Origin: Brumimicrobium aurantiacum
GTDB lineage: Bacteria > Bacteroidota > Bacteroidia > Flavobacteriales_D > Crocinitomicaceae
Length of the DNA stretch: 64,000 nt
Assembly: GCF_003402975.1 (NCBI RefSeq)
Contig: NZ_QURB01000004.1
Span: 182,966-246,965, forward strand
Reading direction: 5' to 3'
Part shown: positions 17,269 through 27,217 of the stretch, piece by piece
How the letters are laid out: every line of letters starts with the position of its first letter
Position numbering within the stretch: position 1 is the stretch's first letter
The notes under the pieces: generated by a model
What the model was told of the DNA's origin: nothing
Databases searched by the model: none
The model's input: only the letters and a program-made list of their open reading frames with translations
Position numbers and translations under genes: made by a program

Positions 17269-18540
17269 TTATTCTACATCTTCTTCAAACCAGCTTTTTC
17301 CTTTTTCAAGGAGCTTGTCAAAGAATGATCCTTTTGTTCTTTTCGAATGCGATTTTACTGCGGCAACAGATCTTTTGTTGCGCTCGTTTGATTCGAAACC
17401 TTTTAATACAAGACCAATACCTGTAGCAAACATTGGGCTTGTTAATTCTTCTTTTGTTGCAGATTGACCAATATGCTCATTCGGGTAACCTAAACGAGAA
17501 TTCATTCCTGTTACATATTCGAACAATTGATTGATATTATTCAATTCTGCTCCTCCACCTGTTACTACGATTCCTCCGATAAGTTTTCTTTCATATCCAG
17601 AGTTTTTAATCTCGTAATAAACATGTTCTATAATTTCTTCCATTCTTGCCTGAATAATTCCAGACAAGCTTTTGATTGAAATTTCTTTTGGTTCTCTTCC
17701 TCTTAAACCAGGAATACATACCACTTCATTTTGCTGACTTTCGCTAGCCAATGCAGAGCCAAACTTCACTTTTAGTGCTTCTGCTTGACGTTGAAGAATC
17801 GTACATCCTTCTTTGATATCATCTGTAATCACATTTCCTCCGAAAGGAATAACCGCCGTGTGACGAATAATTCCACCATGGAAAATGGCAACATCTGTTG
17901 TTCCACCTCCGATATCTACCAACACAACACCTGCTTCTCTTTCTTCATCTGAAAGTACAGCCGCAGCACTGGCTAAAGGTTCTAAAATTGTTTCTTCAAC
18001 TTCTAATTCTGCTTTTTGAATACATTTTTGAATGTTTTTCGCAGCAGCAATACGACCTGCAATAATATGGAAATTTGCTTCCATTCTCACACCAGACATA
18101 CCAATTGGATCAATGATTCCTTGTTCACCATCAACGATATATTCTTGTGGTAAAACATGGATAATCTCTTCTCCAGGCTCCATTACCAATTTGTACATGT
18201 CGTCAATCAAGGCATCGATATCAGCTTGAGAAATTTCGTCTTGCGTAGAGTTTCTTGTGTAAATACCTCGGTGTTGTAAACTTTTAATGTGCTGTCCTGC
18301 TATTCCAACATTCACTACACCAATTGTTAATTCACCTTCGACTTTCTCTTGTGCCTCGCTTACTGCCTCACGAATTGAATGAACTGTTTTTTCGATATTA
18401 GAAACCATCCCACGGGTTACACCATGAGAAACAGTTTTTCCCATAGAAAGAATTTCAATTTTTCCATGTTCATTTTTTCGCCCAACAAAACAAGCAATTT
18501 TTGTTGTCCCAATATCTAGTCCTACAATTATTTCTGACAT
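17269..18540 (-). CDS. ftsA: Actin-like division protein FtsA
   Basis: 423 residues. The actin-fold nucleotide motifs are visible: IVGLDIGTTKIACFVG at the start, VVLVDIGGGTTDVAIFHGG in the middle and GGIVVTGGGAELNNI towards the end. The extreme C-terminus (FFDKLLEKGKSWFEEDVE) is an amphipathic helix that anchors the protein, and so FtsZ filaments, to the membrane. It lies between ftsQ (4 bases) and ftsZ as in most bacteria. Confidence 0.96.
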   Translation of the reverse strand: MSEIIVGLDIGTTKIACFVGRKNEHGKIEILSMGKTVSHGVTRGMVSNIEKTVHSIREAVSEAQEKVEGELTIGVVNVGIAGQHIKSLQHRGIYTRNSTQDEISQADIDALIDDMYKLVMEPGEEIIHVLPQEYIVDGEQGIIDPIGMSGVRMEANFHIIAGRIAAAKNIQKCIQKAELEVEETILEPLASAAAVLSDEEREAGVVLVDIGGGTTDVAIFHGGIIRHTAVIPFGGNVITDDIKEGCTILQRQAEALKVKFGSALASESQQNEVVCIPGLRGREPKEISIKSLSGIIQARMEEIIEHVYYEIKNSGYERKLIGGIVVTGGGAELNNINQLFEYVTGMNSRLGYPNEHIGQSATKEELTSPMFATGIGLVLKGFESNERNKRSVAAVKSHSKRTKGSFFDKLLEKGKSWFEEDVE

Positions 18541-18544
18541 CTTA

Positions 18545-19339
18545 TCATTTTTTCTTGGCTACAATTTGGTCTTTAAACTTCAAATTGATTGATTCATATT
18601 TACTCCATCCTTCGTAAGGAATTACTTCGTCATAAAAGGTTGTTAGTTTTTTAAACTTATCTACAACCATCTGTTCTGATTCAGCTTCTCCGAAAATAAT
18701 TCTGTGTTTTCCTACTCGGGGGATCAGCACAAAACCATCATTTAATGTATAATGAACCTGAACAATTTGCGCATTATAAAATGCATCATTACAAACATAC
18801 TTCGAAATACGATAGATTTGATCTAATTTGCAGATAGTTTTCAAACTATCATTGTTAATTAAGTCATTATATTCCGTTTTGGTACTCATTACTTCCTCTA
18901 AGCCAGTGAAAGCAAGAATCTTTGGTTTAGAATAAGGAGATAAACGCATTAATTTATAATCGTTATCAATATAAAAATCTACGTTACCACTGCCCATTAT
19001 TCTCGCAATTGGTCTACGTGTTTTAACATCAATGTGCCATTGATTATCCAACTGCATGTAAACATCTGCAGTTAACACTTCATTCATCCCTTCAATATAG
19101 TTTTCAATCTCATCAATTTTCAATTCTGATTTTGACATACTATCTCTAAACAAATGCAAGGTGTACAATTCTTTAAGCAACTCTTCTTCAGTTAGAAGCG
19201 TAACACCATCTTGCACATTCAAATTGATGATTGGAGCTCCCAAACGTTGTTTTGCAATCTTCTGATTTGCTGCAATCAACAAGAAAACTGTTCCACCAAA
19301 GATGAAAACCAAAAGCGCTATTTTCAAGAATCTTATCAT
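18545..19339 (-). CDS. ftsQ: Division protein FtsQ
   Basis: 264 residues. One membrane helix near the N-terminus (about 5-24), then a POTRA-like region (INLNVQDGVTLLTEEELLKELY) and an FtsQ beta-domain with NVDFYIDNDYKLMRLS. FtsQ is divergent between phyla, so identity rests on topology plus its place between murC and ftsA. It bridges periplasmic divisome proteins. Its ATG overlaps the murC TGA (ATGA). Confidence 0.85.
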   Translation of the reverse strand: MIRFLKIALLVFIFGGTVFLLIAANQKIAKQRLGAPIINLNVQDGVTLLTEEELLKELYTLHLFRDSMSKSELKIDEIENYIEGMNEVLTADVYMQLDNQWHIDVKTRRPIARIMGSGNVDFYIDNDYKLMRLSPYSKPKILAFTGLEEVMSTKTEYNDLINNDSLKTICKLDQIYRISKYVCNDAFYNAQIVQVHYTLNDGFVLIPRVGKHRIIFGEAESEQMVVDKFKKLTTFYDEVIPYEGWSKYESINLKFKDQIVAKKK

Positions 19340-20697
19340 ACAATCAATTCAGAAATTGGAGTTACTAATTGGTCAATATTTCCTGCACCTACAGTCAAAA
19401 TCACTCCTTTTTTAATATTTTTCAAAGATTTAACTGCATTTTCAGGTGTCAACACTTCCGTTTGAACTTGAACTAATTCAGCTAAAACCTCGCTGGTTAC
19501 ACCAGGAATTGGCTCTTCTCTAGCAGGGTAAATCGGCAATAAAAACACCTGATCTGCTTTACTCAATGAATTTCCAAATGCCGACATAAAATCTTTGGTT
19601 CTAGAAAACAAATGAGGTTGAAACACAACATAAATAGGTAAATCCTTATAAATCAATCGTACAGAATCAATCAAACGATCAATCGCTGTAGGATGATGTG
19701 CATAATCGTCAATATAAATTAATTCGTCTTTGGAAGCAACAACTTCAAATCTTCTTTTCACCCCTTTAAAACTCATCAATGCAGGACGAATTTCATCCAT
19801 AGTCATCCCAATTGACTCACATAAAGCTATTACTGACAAGGCATTTTCAGCATTGTGAATTCCCGGCAAACCTAGTACAACATCACGATAAACATGATTA
19901 GGCGTAGTTACCGTCATTTGGAAATTTCCATTACGAAGTTCCAAATCACTCCCTTTGTAATCAACTTTTTCATCTGTATCAATTCCGTAAGTAATTCTTG
20001 GCAATTCCTCACCTACAGCAACTGCATGATGTACAATCAATTTTCCTTCTGGATTAATCAGTGAACTGTATTCTTCAAAGGCCTCTACAAGAGTTTCTTT
20101 GGTATTGTAGATATCAAGATGATCTGCATCAGTCGAGGTAATTATTGATGAATAAGGTGACAATTGATGAAAACTTCTATCGTACTCATCTGCTTCAACA
20201 ACCATCCATGGACTTTCTACTTCTAGCAGTAAATTCGAATTAAAATTAGCACTAATTCCTCCTAAAAACGCATTACATTTTAATGATGTTTCAGATAAAA
20301 CGTGAGCTAGCATTGTAGAAGTTGTTGTTTTTCCGTGCGTTCCCGCAACAGCTAAAGTCTTATAATCTGCAGTAATTTCACCTAAGACTTCTGCTCGTTT
20401 TTTAATCTTATAACCTTTACTTTGCAGAAATTTCAATTCCTTCATGTGACTTGGAACTGCAGGTGTTACCACAATTAAAGTATCTGCAACTTCACCAACT
20501 AAAATATTTACATCAGCACCAAGATCACGATAATGTACCTCAATACCTTCCGCTTTCAGTTGTCGGGTAAGTTTTGTTTCGGTTTTATCATATCCTGTAA
20601 CACGAATATTCTGTTGCTCATTAAAATACCTTGCCAAAGCAGACATCCCAATCCCACCGATTCCAATAAAATAGATATTTGAATAATTCATTTTCAT
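19336..20697 (-). CDS. murC: UDP-N-acetylmuramate-L-alanine ligase MurC
   Basis: 453 residues. N-terminal dinucleotide-type motif IGIGGIGMSALARYF, the Mur ligase ATP loop GTHGKTT at 119-125, and the MurC-specific VEADEYDRSF and DDYAHHPT stretches. It adds L-Ala to UDP-MurNAc using ATP in the cytoplasm. A second in-frame ATG at 20691 is an alternative start. It overlaps ftsQ by 4 bases and shares one base with the end of murG. Confidence 0.97.
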   Translation of the reverse strand: MKMNYSNIYFIGIGGIGMSALARYFNEQQNIRVTGYDKTETKLTRQLKAEGIEVHYRDLGADVNILVGEVADTLIVVTPAVPSHMKELKFLQSKGYKIKKRAEVLGEITADYKTLAVAGTHGKTTTSTMLAHVLSETSLKCNAFLGGISANFNSNLLLEVESPWMVVEADEYDRSFHQLSPYSSIITSTDADHLDIYNTKETLVEAFEEYSSLINPEGKLIVHHAVAVGEELPRITYGIDTDEKVDYKGSDLELRNGNFQMTVTTPNHVYRDVVLGLPGIHNAENALSVIALCESIGMTMDEIRPALMSFKGVKRRFEVVASKDELIYIDDYAHHPTAIDRLIDSVRLIYKDLPIYVVFQPHLFSRTKDFMSAFGNSLSKADQVFLLPIYPAREEPIPGVTSEVLAELVQVQTEVLTPENAVKSLKNIKKGVILTVGAGNIDQLVTPISELIV

Positions 20698-21797
20698 TAA
20701 TCGATGATATTATTTATCACATTTATAATTCTTTGATCTGCATTATCAATGGCCTTTTGCTTAATGTTAACAGAAAGATTTTCCATTTCTTGAGAATCGC
20801 TTAACAACTTCAATAGTCGAGAAACGAGATTTTCTCTTGCACTAACATCCTTCACCAAAATCGCTGCCTTGTCTTTCACAAGCGCCATTGCATTTTTCGT
20901 TTGATGATCTTCAGCCACATTTGGTGAAGGCACCAAAATAGTTGGTTTACCTATAATACACAATTCAGAAATAGCAATAGCTCCAGCGCGTGAAACAATG
21001 ACATCAGCAGCTGCATAGGCCAATTCCATATTATTGATAAATTTGGTCAAGACAATCCCTTTCATATCCATTGAAGATGTTATCTCAAGCATTTCTTCAT
21101 ATTGATAACTTCCCGATTGCCAAATCAATTGAATATCTTCTTTCTGTAAGCGAGCAATTTGATGAACAAAACTTTCATTTAAGGTTTTCGCTCCTAAACT
21201 CCCACCAACAACTAAAACTGTTTTTTTGTTTGGATCTAATTTAAAATACTCAAATCCTTTTTGTCGTAAACCATCAATTTTTACCACTTGACTTCTTACG
21301 GGATTTCCAGTAATTACAATCTTTTCTTTTGGAAAGAACTTTTCTAAGCCTTCATAAGCCACACAAATTTTGGTGACATTTTTCGAAAGAATCTTATTCG
21401 TTTTTCCTGGGAAAGAATTTTGCTCTTGTACAATCGTTGGAATATTGAGCATACTCGCAATTTTCAAAGTAGGTGCGCTTGCGTACCCTCCTACTCCAAT
21501 TACAACATCAGGATTAAAATTTTTGATGATTTTTCTCGCCTTCAACAAAGAAGCCAATACTTTGAAAGGAAGGAGAACATTTTTAAAAGTAATGCGTCGC
21601 TGAAAACCGCTGATCCACAGTCCAACAATTTTATATCCAGCTGCAGGAACTTTAGTCATTTCCATCTTACCTTCAGCACCGATAAAAAGAATATCAGCTT
21701 GAGGATTTTCTTCCTTGATTTTATTGGCGATTGCAATAGCTGGAAAGATATGCCCTCCAGAACCACCACCTGAAACTATGACTTTGTTAATGCTCAT
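20697..21797 (-). CDS. murG: Undecaprenyl-PP-MurNAc-pentapeptide GlcNAc transferase MurG
   Basis: 366 residues, a GT28 enzyme with two Rossmann domains. VSGGGSGGHIFPAIAIA at the start is the acceptor-side glycine loop; VVIGVGGYASAPTL, VQEQNSFPGKTN and the UDP-GlcNAc site SRAGAIAISELCIIGKPTILVPSP follow in the usual order. It converts lipid I to lipid II at the inner face of the membrane. The start is 1 base after the ftsW stop. Confidence 0.97.
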   Translation of the reverse strand: MSINKVIVSGGGSGGHIFPAIAIANKIKEENPQADILFIGAEGKMEMTKVPAAGYKIVGLWISGFQRRITFKNVLLPFKVLASLLKARKIIKNFNPDVVIGVGGYASAPTLKIASMLNIPTIVQEQNSFPGKTNKILSKNVTKICVAYEGLEKFFPKEKIVITGNPVRSQVVKIDGLRQKGFEYFKLDPNKKTVLVVGGSLGAKTLNESFVHQIARLQKEDIQLIWQSGSYQYEEMLEITSSMDMKGIVLTKFINNMELAYAAADVIVSRAGAIAISELCIIGKPTILVPSPNVAEDHQTKNAMALVKDKAAILVKDVSARENLVSRLLKLLSDSQEMENLSVNIKQKAIDNADQRIINVINNIID

Positions 21798-22967
21798 CTA
21801 TTCTGATTTTTTATTAGAATTTAAAGACTTTCCTTCCATATCATTTTTATAGGCGATACTTAAAACTATTCCTAACGAAACACAACTCATCATCATTGCG
21901 GAACCACCCATTGCAAGAAACGGCATATTTTGTCCAGTTACAGGCATCAACCCAGTACAAACAAACATATTTACCATTGCTTGAGTCAACAATAACAACC
22001 CAATTCCGATTGCAAGGTAAGTTTCAAACAAATTCTTTGCATTCAACCCTATACGTAAAATACGGTAGAACAAAATAAGGTATAAGAAGATGAGCAGTAC
22101 AGCACTAAACAATCCAAATTCTTCTACAAAAGACGAGTAATAAAAATCGGCATAAGCCTCCGGCGTATAATGTTTTAAATCACCATCACCAACACCTACT
22201 CCAGTATATCCGCCATTATGAATCGCTAATTTTGCATTTATAGCTTGCATGTTCTCTACAGAAGCTCCTTCTTCCCCATAGGCTTTAAAAAATCGATTTA
22301 CCCATGTATCGAAACGAGGTAAAATATTCAATGCTGGCAAAGCAATATGTGTCAAGATCAAAACTCCGGCTAACACAATTCCACTACCGATAAACGTTAA
22401 TATTTTACTCATTGGAAACTTTCCGATAAACAATAAAAGCAGACTCACCATAAAAATAATGGCTGCAGTAGAAAAGTTATCTTTTGCAATCAATCCACAA
22501 ATCACGAGAATTGGGAAGATAATTTTGAAGATACTATTTTTCCAAGAAGTGAAATATTCTTGTTCACTTACCAATCTCCGTGAAAGCAAAATAACCAAGG
22601 CTAGTTTTGCAAAATCGGAACTCTGGAAAGTAAGTCCAATAATAGGGACACGTACCCAACGAGAGGCATCATTTACACGCACTCCAAAGAAAAACGTGAA
22701 AACCAATAATCCAACTGCAACAATAAAAATAAATTTTGACAGCTTTTCAATGTATTTGGGGTCCTGTCGATGAACCCAATACATAGCCGAAAACCCAATA
22801 ACAATATAGATTACGTGTTTAAATAAATAACTAAATGGGGTTCCTCCTTCTGTTTTTACAAGGATAGGCACGAAACTATAGACACTCACCATAGAGAGTC
22901 CAAGGAATAAAATGGTTACGATCCAAATTACCCTGTCACCTTTTAGATATTTTAAAAATTTATGCAC
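21798..22967 (-). CDS. ftsW: SEDS-family peptidoglycan polymerase/division protein FtsW, GTG start
   Basis: 389 residues with about ten membrane helices. SEDS motifs are clear: GVRVNDASRWVRVPIIGLTFQSSDFAKLALVI, GVGVGDGDLKHYTPEAYADFYYSSFVEEFGL and TGLMPVTGQNMPFLAMGGSAMM. FtsW polymerises lipid II with FtsI at the septum. The start codon is GTG at 22967: the codon just before it is an in-frame TAA and there is no ATG before the first membrane helix. Unlike its neighbours it is preceded by a 194-bp gap. Confidence 0.95.
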   Translation of the reverse strand: MHKFLKYLKGDRVIWIVTILFLGLSMVSVYSFVPILVKTEGGTPFSYLFKHVIYIVIGFSAMYWVHRQDPKYIEKLSKFIFIVAVGLLVFTFFFGVRVNDASRWVRVPIIGLTFQSSDFAKLALVILLSRRLVSEQEYFTSWKNSIFKIIFPILVICGLIAKDNFSTAAIIFMVSLLLLFIGKFPMSKILTFIGSGIVLAGVLILTHIALPALNILPRFDTWVNRFFKAYGEEGASVENMQAINAKLAIHNGGYTGVGVGDGDLKHYTPEAYADFYYSSFVEEFGLFSAVLLIFLYLILFYRILRIGLNAKNLFETYLAIGIGLLLLTQAMVNMFVCTGLMPVTGQNMPFLAMGGSAMMMSCVSLGIVLSIAYKNDMEGKSLNSNKKSE

Positions 22968-23062
22968 TTACTTTTTTCTTAAAAATTTATTTGCTGTTCA
23001 AAAATCCAACAACTAAGGCTAAGTATGAATTCAATTATGTTTCACCTAACTAAGCTTTACAG

Positions 23063-23128
23063 TTAAACACTGAACTTGCATTTATCACCAACTTGAGCTT
23101 TAAAGAGTAAGGCGATAACCTTCTCCAT
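23063..23128 (-). CDS. Candidate tiny ORF in the murD-ftsW gap
   Basis: An ATG at 23128 opens 21 codons (MEKVIALLFKAQVGDKCKFSV) and a TAA at 23063; a TTG at 23149 would extend it to 28 codons, beginning 12 bases after the murD stop. The sequence GTTGGTGAT occurs twice in it. It is the only sizeable gap in the murD to yqeY run. I do not recognise the peptide, and chance is a real possibility. Confidence 0.25.
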   Translation of the reverse strand: MEKVIALLFKAQVGDKCKFSV

Positions 23129-23161
23129 ATCACCAACAAGATTGGTCAATTTAAATTAAAC

Positions 23162-24505
23162 TTAAAGCGAACGAACAGCATTTTTAAATTGCTGACCACG
23201 GTCTTCATAGTTTTCGAATAAATCAAAACTAGCACATGCTGGAGACAACAAAACTGTTTCATCTTTTGTCGCAAATTGATAACCATATCCTACAGCTTCA
23301 ACTGGAGATTGAGTTTCAACGATAGTGTCAACAACATCAGAAAAAGCATCCATTATTTTTGAATTATTTTTCCCTAGACAAACGATCGCTTTTACCTTTT
23401 CTTGAACCAAAGGGAGCAATTCATCATAGTCATTTCCTTTATCTACACCACCAACAATCCATACAGTTGGAGATTGCATACTTTCTAAAGCATACCAAGT
23501 AGAATTGATATTTGTTGCTTTCGAATCGTTGATGAACTGAATTCCGTTTACTTTGGCTACAAACTCTAGACGGTGCTCAACATTTGTAAAGTCAGCTAAA
23601 CTTTCACGGATATTTTCTTTTCTCAACTCAACCAATCTTCCAGAAATTCCTGCAACAAGAGAGTTTTGTACGTTGTGCTTACCTTTAAGCGCTAAATCAT
23701 GAATCGACATAGTTAATTTATTTTTTATTGTTATTGTTTGATCTTCGTCATTATAAAACCCTCCTTCAACCGTATCATCTTTCAATGAAAAAGGAAAGGT
23801 TTGCGCTTTAATTTCAAGCGACTTTAATTGTTTTTTAATCTCTTTATCATCTGCATTATAGATAAAAACATCATCTGCAGTTTGATTTTGGATAATTCTC
23901 ATTTTAGCCTTACCATATTCAGTAATTGAATCATTGTATCGGTCTAAATGATCTGGTGTAATGTTTAGCAGAATAGCGATGTCGGCTTTAAAATCATACA
24001 TATCCTCTAATTGAAAAGAACTCAATTCGATAACATAATAATCAGCTTCGTCTTTGATCACGTTTCTTGCTAAACTCACTCCTACATTTCCACCTTTTTC
24101 TACTTTTAATCCTCCACTTTCTAAAACATGGTGAACCAAATATGTTGTGGTGGTTTTTCCATTACTTCCAGTAATTGCGATTAACTTAGCATTGGTGTAA
24201 CGTGAAGCAAATTCTATATCACAAATCGGGGTAATCCCTGCTTTTCTAATTTCCTGAATCAAGGCACTACTATTTGGAATTCCAGGGCTTTTGATGATTA
24301 AATCAGCCGCCAATACCTTTTCCATTGAATGACCATTTTCTTCAAAGAGAATTCCATTCTCAAAAAGTTCGGTTTTAAACTTTTCTTTAATGATACCAGC
24401 ATCACTCACGAGGACTTCAAAACCTTTCGCTTTTGCCAAAAGTGCTGCTCCTACCCCGCTTTCTCCAGCGCCAAGAATTACGATATTTTTCGCTTCTTCT
24501 TTCAC
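23162..24505 (-). CDS. murD: UDP-N-acetylmuramoyl-L-alanine-D-glutamate ligase MurD, GTG start
   Basis: 447 residues. VILGAGESGVGAALLA gives the N-terminal UDP-binding fold, GSNGKTT at 113-119 the ATP loop, then ITPDHLDRY and VEHRLEFVAKVNGIQFINDSKATN, which is the MurD signature. It adds D-Glu to UDP-MurNAc-L-Ala. The start is GTG, one base after the mraY stop (TAAGGTG), so it depends on coupled translation; no ATG lies near the N-terminus. Confidence 0.96.
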   Translation of the reverse strand: MKEEAKNIVILGAGESGVGAALLAKAKGFEVLVSDAGIIKEKFKTELFENGILFEENGHSMEKVLAADLIIKSPGIPNSSALIQEIRKAGITPICDIEFASRYTNAKLIAITGSNGKTTTTYLVHHVLESGGLKVEKGGNVGVSLARNVIKDEADYYVIELSSFQLEDMYDFKADIAILLNITPDHLDRYNDSITEYGKAKMRIIQNQTADDVFIYNADDKEIKKQLKSLEIKAQTFPFSLKDDTVEGGFYNDEDQTITIKNKLTMSIHDLALKGKHNVQNSLVAGISGRLVELRKENIRESLADFTNVEHRLEFVAKVNGIQFINDSKATNINSTWYALESMQSPTVWIVGGVDKGNDYDELLPLVQEKVKAIVCLGKNNSKIMDAFSDVVDTIVETQSPVEAVGYGYQFATKDETVLLSPACASFDLFENYEDRGQQFKNAVRSL

Positions 24506-24506
24506 C

Positions 24507-25751
24507 TTATCTCAATTTCAATGTTACAATTGTAATTACAGCCAATAATATCCCCACTATCCAGAAACGCGCGACAATTTTAGCTTCGTGCATTCCTTTT
24601 TTCTGGTAATGATGGTGCAATGGAGCCATCAGGAAAATTCTACGTCCTTCCCCAAATCGTTTTTTGGTAATTTTAAACCATCCTACTTGTAGAATTACAG
24701 ATAAGTTTTCTACTAAGAACACTCCACATAAAACAGGAATCAGAAGTTCTTTTCGAATTGCAATCGCAAAAACAGCAATGATTCCTCCGATGGCTAAACT
24801 TCCAGTATCTCCCATAAAAACCTTTGCTGGATAAGCATTGTACCATAAAAACCCGATACAAGCCCCAACAAATGCTGAAATAAAAATCACCAACTCCTCA
24901 GCATACGGGATATACATCACATCAAGGTAGTCAGCAAACTGAACGTGGGCACTCACATATGCCAATACCGCCAATGCAATACCTACAATTGCAGATGTTC
25001 CTGTTGCTAAACCATCCAAACCATCTGTCATGTTCGCTCCGTTCGAAACTGCGATAACAATAAAGATGACGATAGGAATAAAAATAATCCAACCCCATGA
25101 TTTAGCGTTATCTCCTAAAAACCAGTTATAATTGATTTCGTTATTTTTTACAAAGGGAATAGTCGTTGTCATATCACGTGTTTCAATCCATTGAACATCG
25201 CTATCTGCAGCCACATTGTGAGATTCTGTCACAAAAGTCTCACCCGTTTTCAACTCATAATTTGCTGCAACTTCTTTGTGTACTTTAACATCAGGATGAA
25301 AAAACAACATTGCTCCGACAATAACACCTACACCAATCTGACCAACCACTTTAAAACGACCCGCCAAACCTTCTTTATTCTTTTTAAGTACTTTGAGGTA
25401 ATCATCCAAGAAACCAATTGCACCTAACCAAACTGTAGCAATTATCATTGTCAATACATAAACATTGTGAAGCTTGGCAAATAATAATGTTGGAATTAAA
25501 ATTGAACCAATAATAATTAAACCACCCATTGTTGGCGTACCTTCTTTTTCTTTTTGACCTTCCAAACCTAGATCACGTACACTTTCTCCCATTTGCATTT
25601 TACGCAAAAGGTTGATGAGTTTATTTCCAAAAAGAACAGAGATAATCAAAGATGTGATTAACGCCATTCCCGACCTAAATGAAATGTAATTGAAAACTCC
25701 AGCGCCTGGGAAGTCTAAGGTGTCCAAATAATTAAATAAATAGTACAACAT
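24507..25751 (-). CDS. mraY: Phospho-MurNAc-pentapeptide transferase MraY
   Basis: 414 residues, about 50 longer than the E. coli enzyme. MraY motifs are present: [63 protein letters not shown] and [14 protein letters not shown]. About ten membrane helices. An extra loop of roughly 60 residues (about 155-215, [17 protein letters not shown] onwards) sits between helices and accounts for the extra length; it is common in Bacteroidota. It makes lipid I from UDP-MurNAc-pentapeptide and undecaprenyl phosphate. Its ATG overlaps the murE stop by one base. Confidence 0.97.
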   Translation of the reverse strand: MLYYLFNYLDTLDFPGAGVFNYISFRSGMALITSLIISVLFGNKLINLLRKMQMGESVRDLGLEGQKEKEGTPTMGGLIIIGSILIPTLLFAKLHNVYVLTMIIATVWLGAIGFLDDYLKVLKKNKEGLAGRFKVVGQIGVGVIVGAMLFFHPDVKVHKEVAANYELKTGETFVTESHNVAADSDVQWIETRDMTTTIPFVKNNEINYNWFLGDNAKSWGWIIFIPIVIFIVIAVSNGANMTDGLDGLATGTSAIVGIALAVLAYVSAHVQFADYLDVMYIPYAEELVIFISAFVGACIGFLWYNAYPAKVFMGDTGSLAIGGIIAVFAIAIRKELLIPVLCGVFLVENLSVILQVGWFKITKKRFGEGRRIFLMAPLHHHYQKKGMHEAKIVARFWIVGILLAVITIVTLKLR

Positions 25752-27214
25752 TATTTCTCAAATTTCATTAGTAATTCTTTCAATATTTCTAAATCATCGA
25801 AGTCATGTTTAACTCCGTTAATTTCTTGGTAAGTTTCATGACCTTTTCCTGCGATCAATATAATATCTCCAGGTTCAGCCATACTACAAGCTGTTTTTAT
25901 TGCCTCTTTTCTATTGGCAATGCTTATGGTTTTCTTAAAATGCTCTCCACCAACTCCAGTCATCATTTCTTCAATAATCACTTCAGGGTCTTCAGTTCTT
26001 GGGTTGTCAGAAGTTAAAATCAATTTATCACTGAATTCACAGCCAATTGCCGCCATTGTAGGACGCTTTGTTTTATCTCTATCACCTCCACATCCAACTA
26101 AAGAAAAAACTGTTTCATTCCCTGTTCTGATATTCCCAATTGTCTTTAACACATTTTCCAAAGCGTCTGGCGTATGTGCATAATCTACAATACCAATGAC
26201 ACCTGTCTCACTTTTGAAATACTCAAAACGACCTTCAACCGATTTCAACTCTGAAATAACACGCATTACCTCAAGTGAATTATCCGTCAACTGTTCTGCA
26301 ATTGCATAAACCAAGAGAATATTATAGGCATTAAAATCTCCGATCAACTGCGTGTAAAGCTCTGTTCCATTAAGTGAAAGCACCAATCCTGAAAAGTTGT
26401 TTTCTAAAACTTTAGCCTTATAATCAGCAACACCTTTTAAAGCATAAGTGATTTTTTTTGCTTTTGTATTTTGCAACATCACTTCTCCATTCTTATCATC
26501 TGTATTTGTTACAGCAAACGCTTCAGCTGGCAAATCATCAAAGAATTTCTTTTTAACATTAATGTATTCTTTAAAAGTATTGTGATAGTCTAGGTGTTCG
26601 TGTGTAATGTTTGTAAACGCTCCACCTGAAAAATATAAATCTCCAATTCTGTTTTGATGAATTGCATGTGAACTCACCTCCATAAAACAGAATTCACATC
26701 CAGCATCAACCATTTCAGCGAGCAATTTATTTAAACTCACTGCGTCTGGTGTAGTTCTTTCTGTAGGAATTGAAACATCGTTAATCTTGTTCACAACCGT
26801 TGAAATCAGTCCCACTGGAATTCCCATTTTCATAAAGAGGCTGTACAACAAAGTCGTTGTTGTCGTCTTTCCGTTTGTTCCTGTGATACCAATTAACTTC
26901 AACTTTTTAGAAGGTTGATCATAATAGTTATTAGCCAAAACAGCTAGTGTTTTATGTGCATCATCAACAATCACGTAATTAATTCCTTCTTTAATATCAT
27001 TTGGTTTATCCTCACAAACAATTGTGGTTGCTCCTTTCTCAATTGCTTTATTGATAAAGGTATGACCATCTACCGCAGCACCTTTTATAGCTACAAAAAG
27101 ATCATTATCACTCACAATACGAGAGTCAAAAACAAGCTCATTAATTTCAGTTGCAGTTGTTCCTACCACCTCTTTCAAAGAGCTTCCGTATAATATGTCG
27201 CGTACACTTTTCAC
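25751..27214 (-). CDS. murE: UDP-MurNAc-tripeptide ligase MurE, GTG start
   Basis: 487 residues. ATP loop GTNGKTT at 112-118, [11 protein letters not shown] and the substrate motif DNPRTEDP near 400, which marks enzymes that add meso-diaminopimelate rather than lysine. So the peptidoglycan is predicted to be of the A1-gamma DAP type (inference from the motif). The start is GTG at 27214, three bases after the ftsI stop. The gene that usually follows in other phyla, murF, is absent; mraY comes directly next. Confidence 0.96.
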   Translation of the reverse strand: MKSVRDILYGSSLKEVVGTTATEINELVFDSRIVSDNDLFVAIKGAAVDGHTFINKAIEKGATTIVCEDKPNDIKEGINYVIVDDAHKTLAVLANNYYDQPSKKLKLIGITGTNGKTTTTTLLYSLFMKMGIPVGLISTVVNKINDVSIPTERTTPDAVSLNKLLAEMVDAGCEFCFMEVSSHAIHQNRIGDLYFSGGAFTNITHEHLDYHNTFKEYINVKKKFFDDLPAEAFAVTNTDDKNGEVMLQNTKAKKITYALKGVADYKAKVLENNFSGLVLSLNGTELYTQLIGDFNAYNILLVYAIAEQLTDNSLEVMRVISELKSVEGRFEYFKSETGVIGIVDYAHTPDALENVLKTIGNIRTGNETVFSLVGCGGDRDKTKRPTMAAIGCEFSDKLILTSDNPRTEDPEVIIEEMMTGVGGEHFKKTISIANRKEAIKTACSMAEPGDIILIAGKGHETYQEINGVKHDFDDLEILKELLMKFEK

Positions 27215-27217
27215 TTT

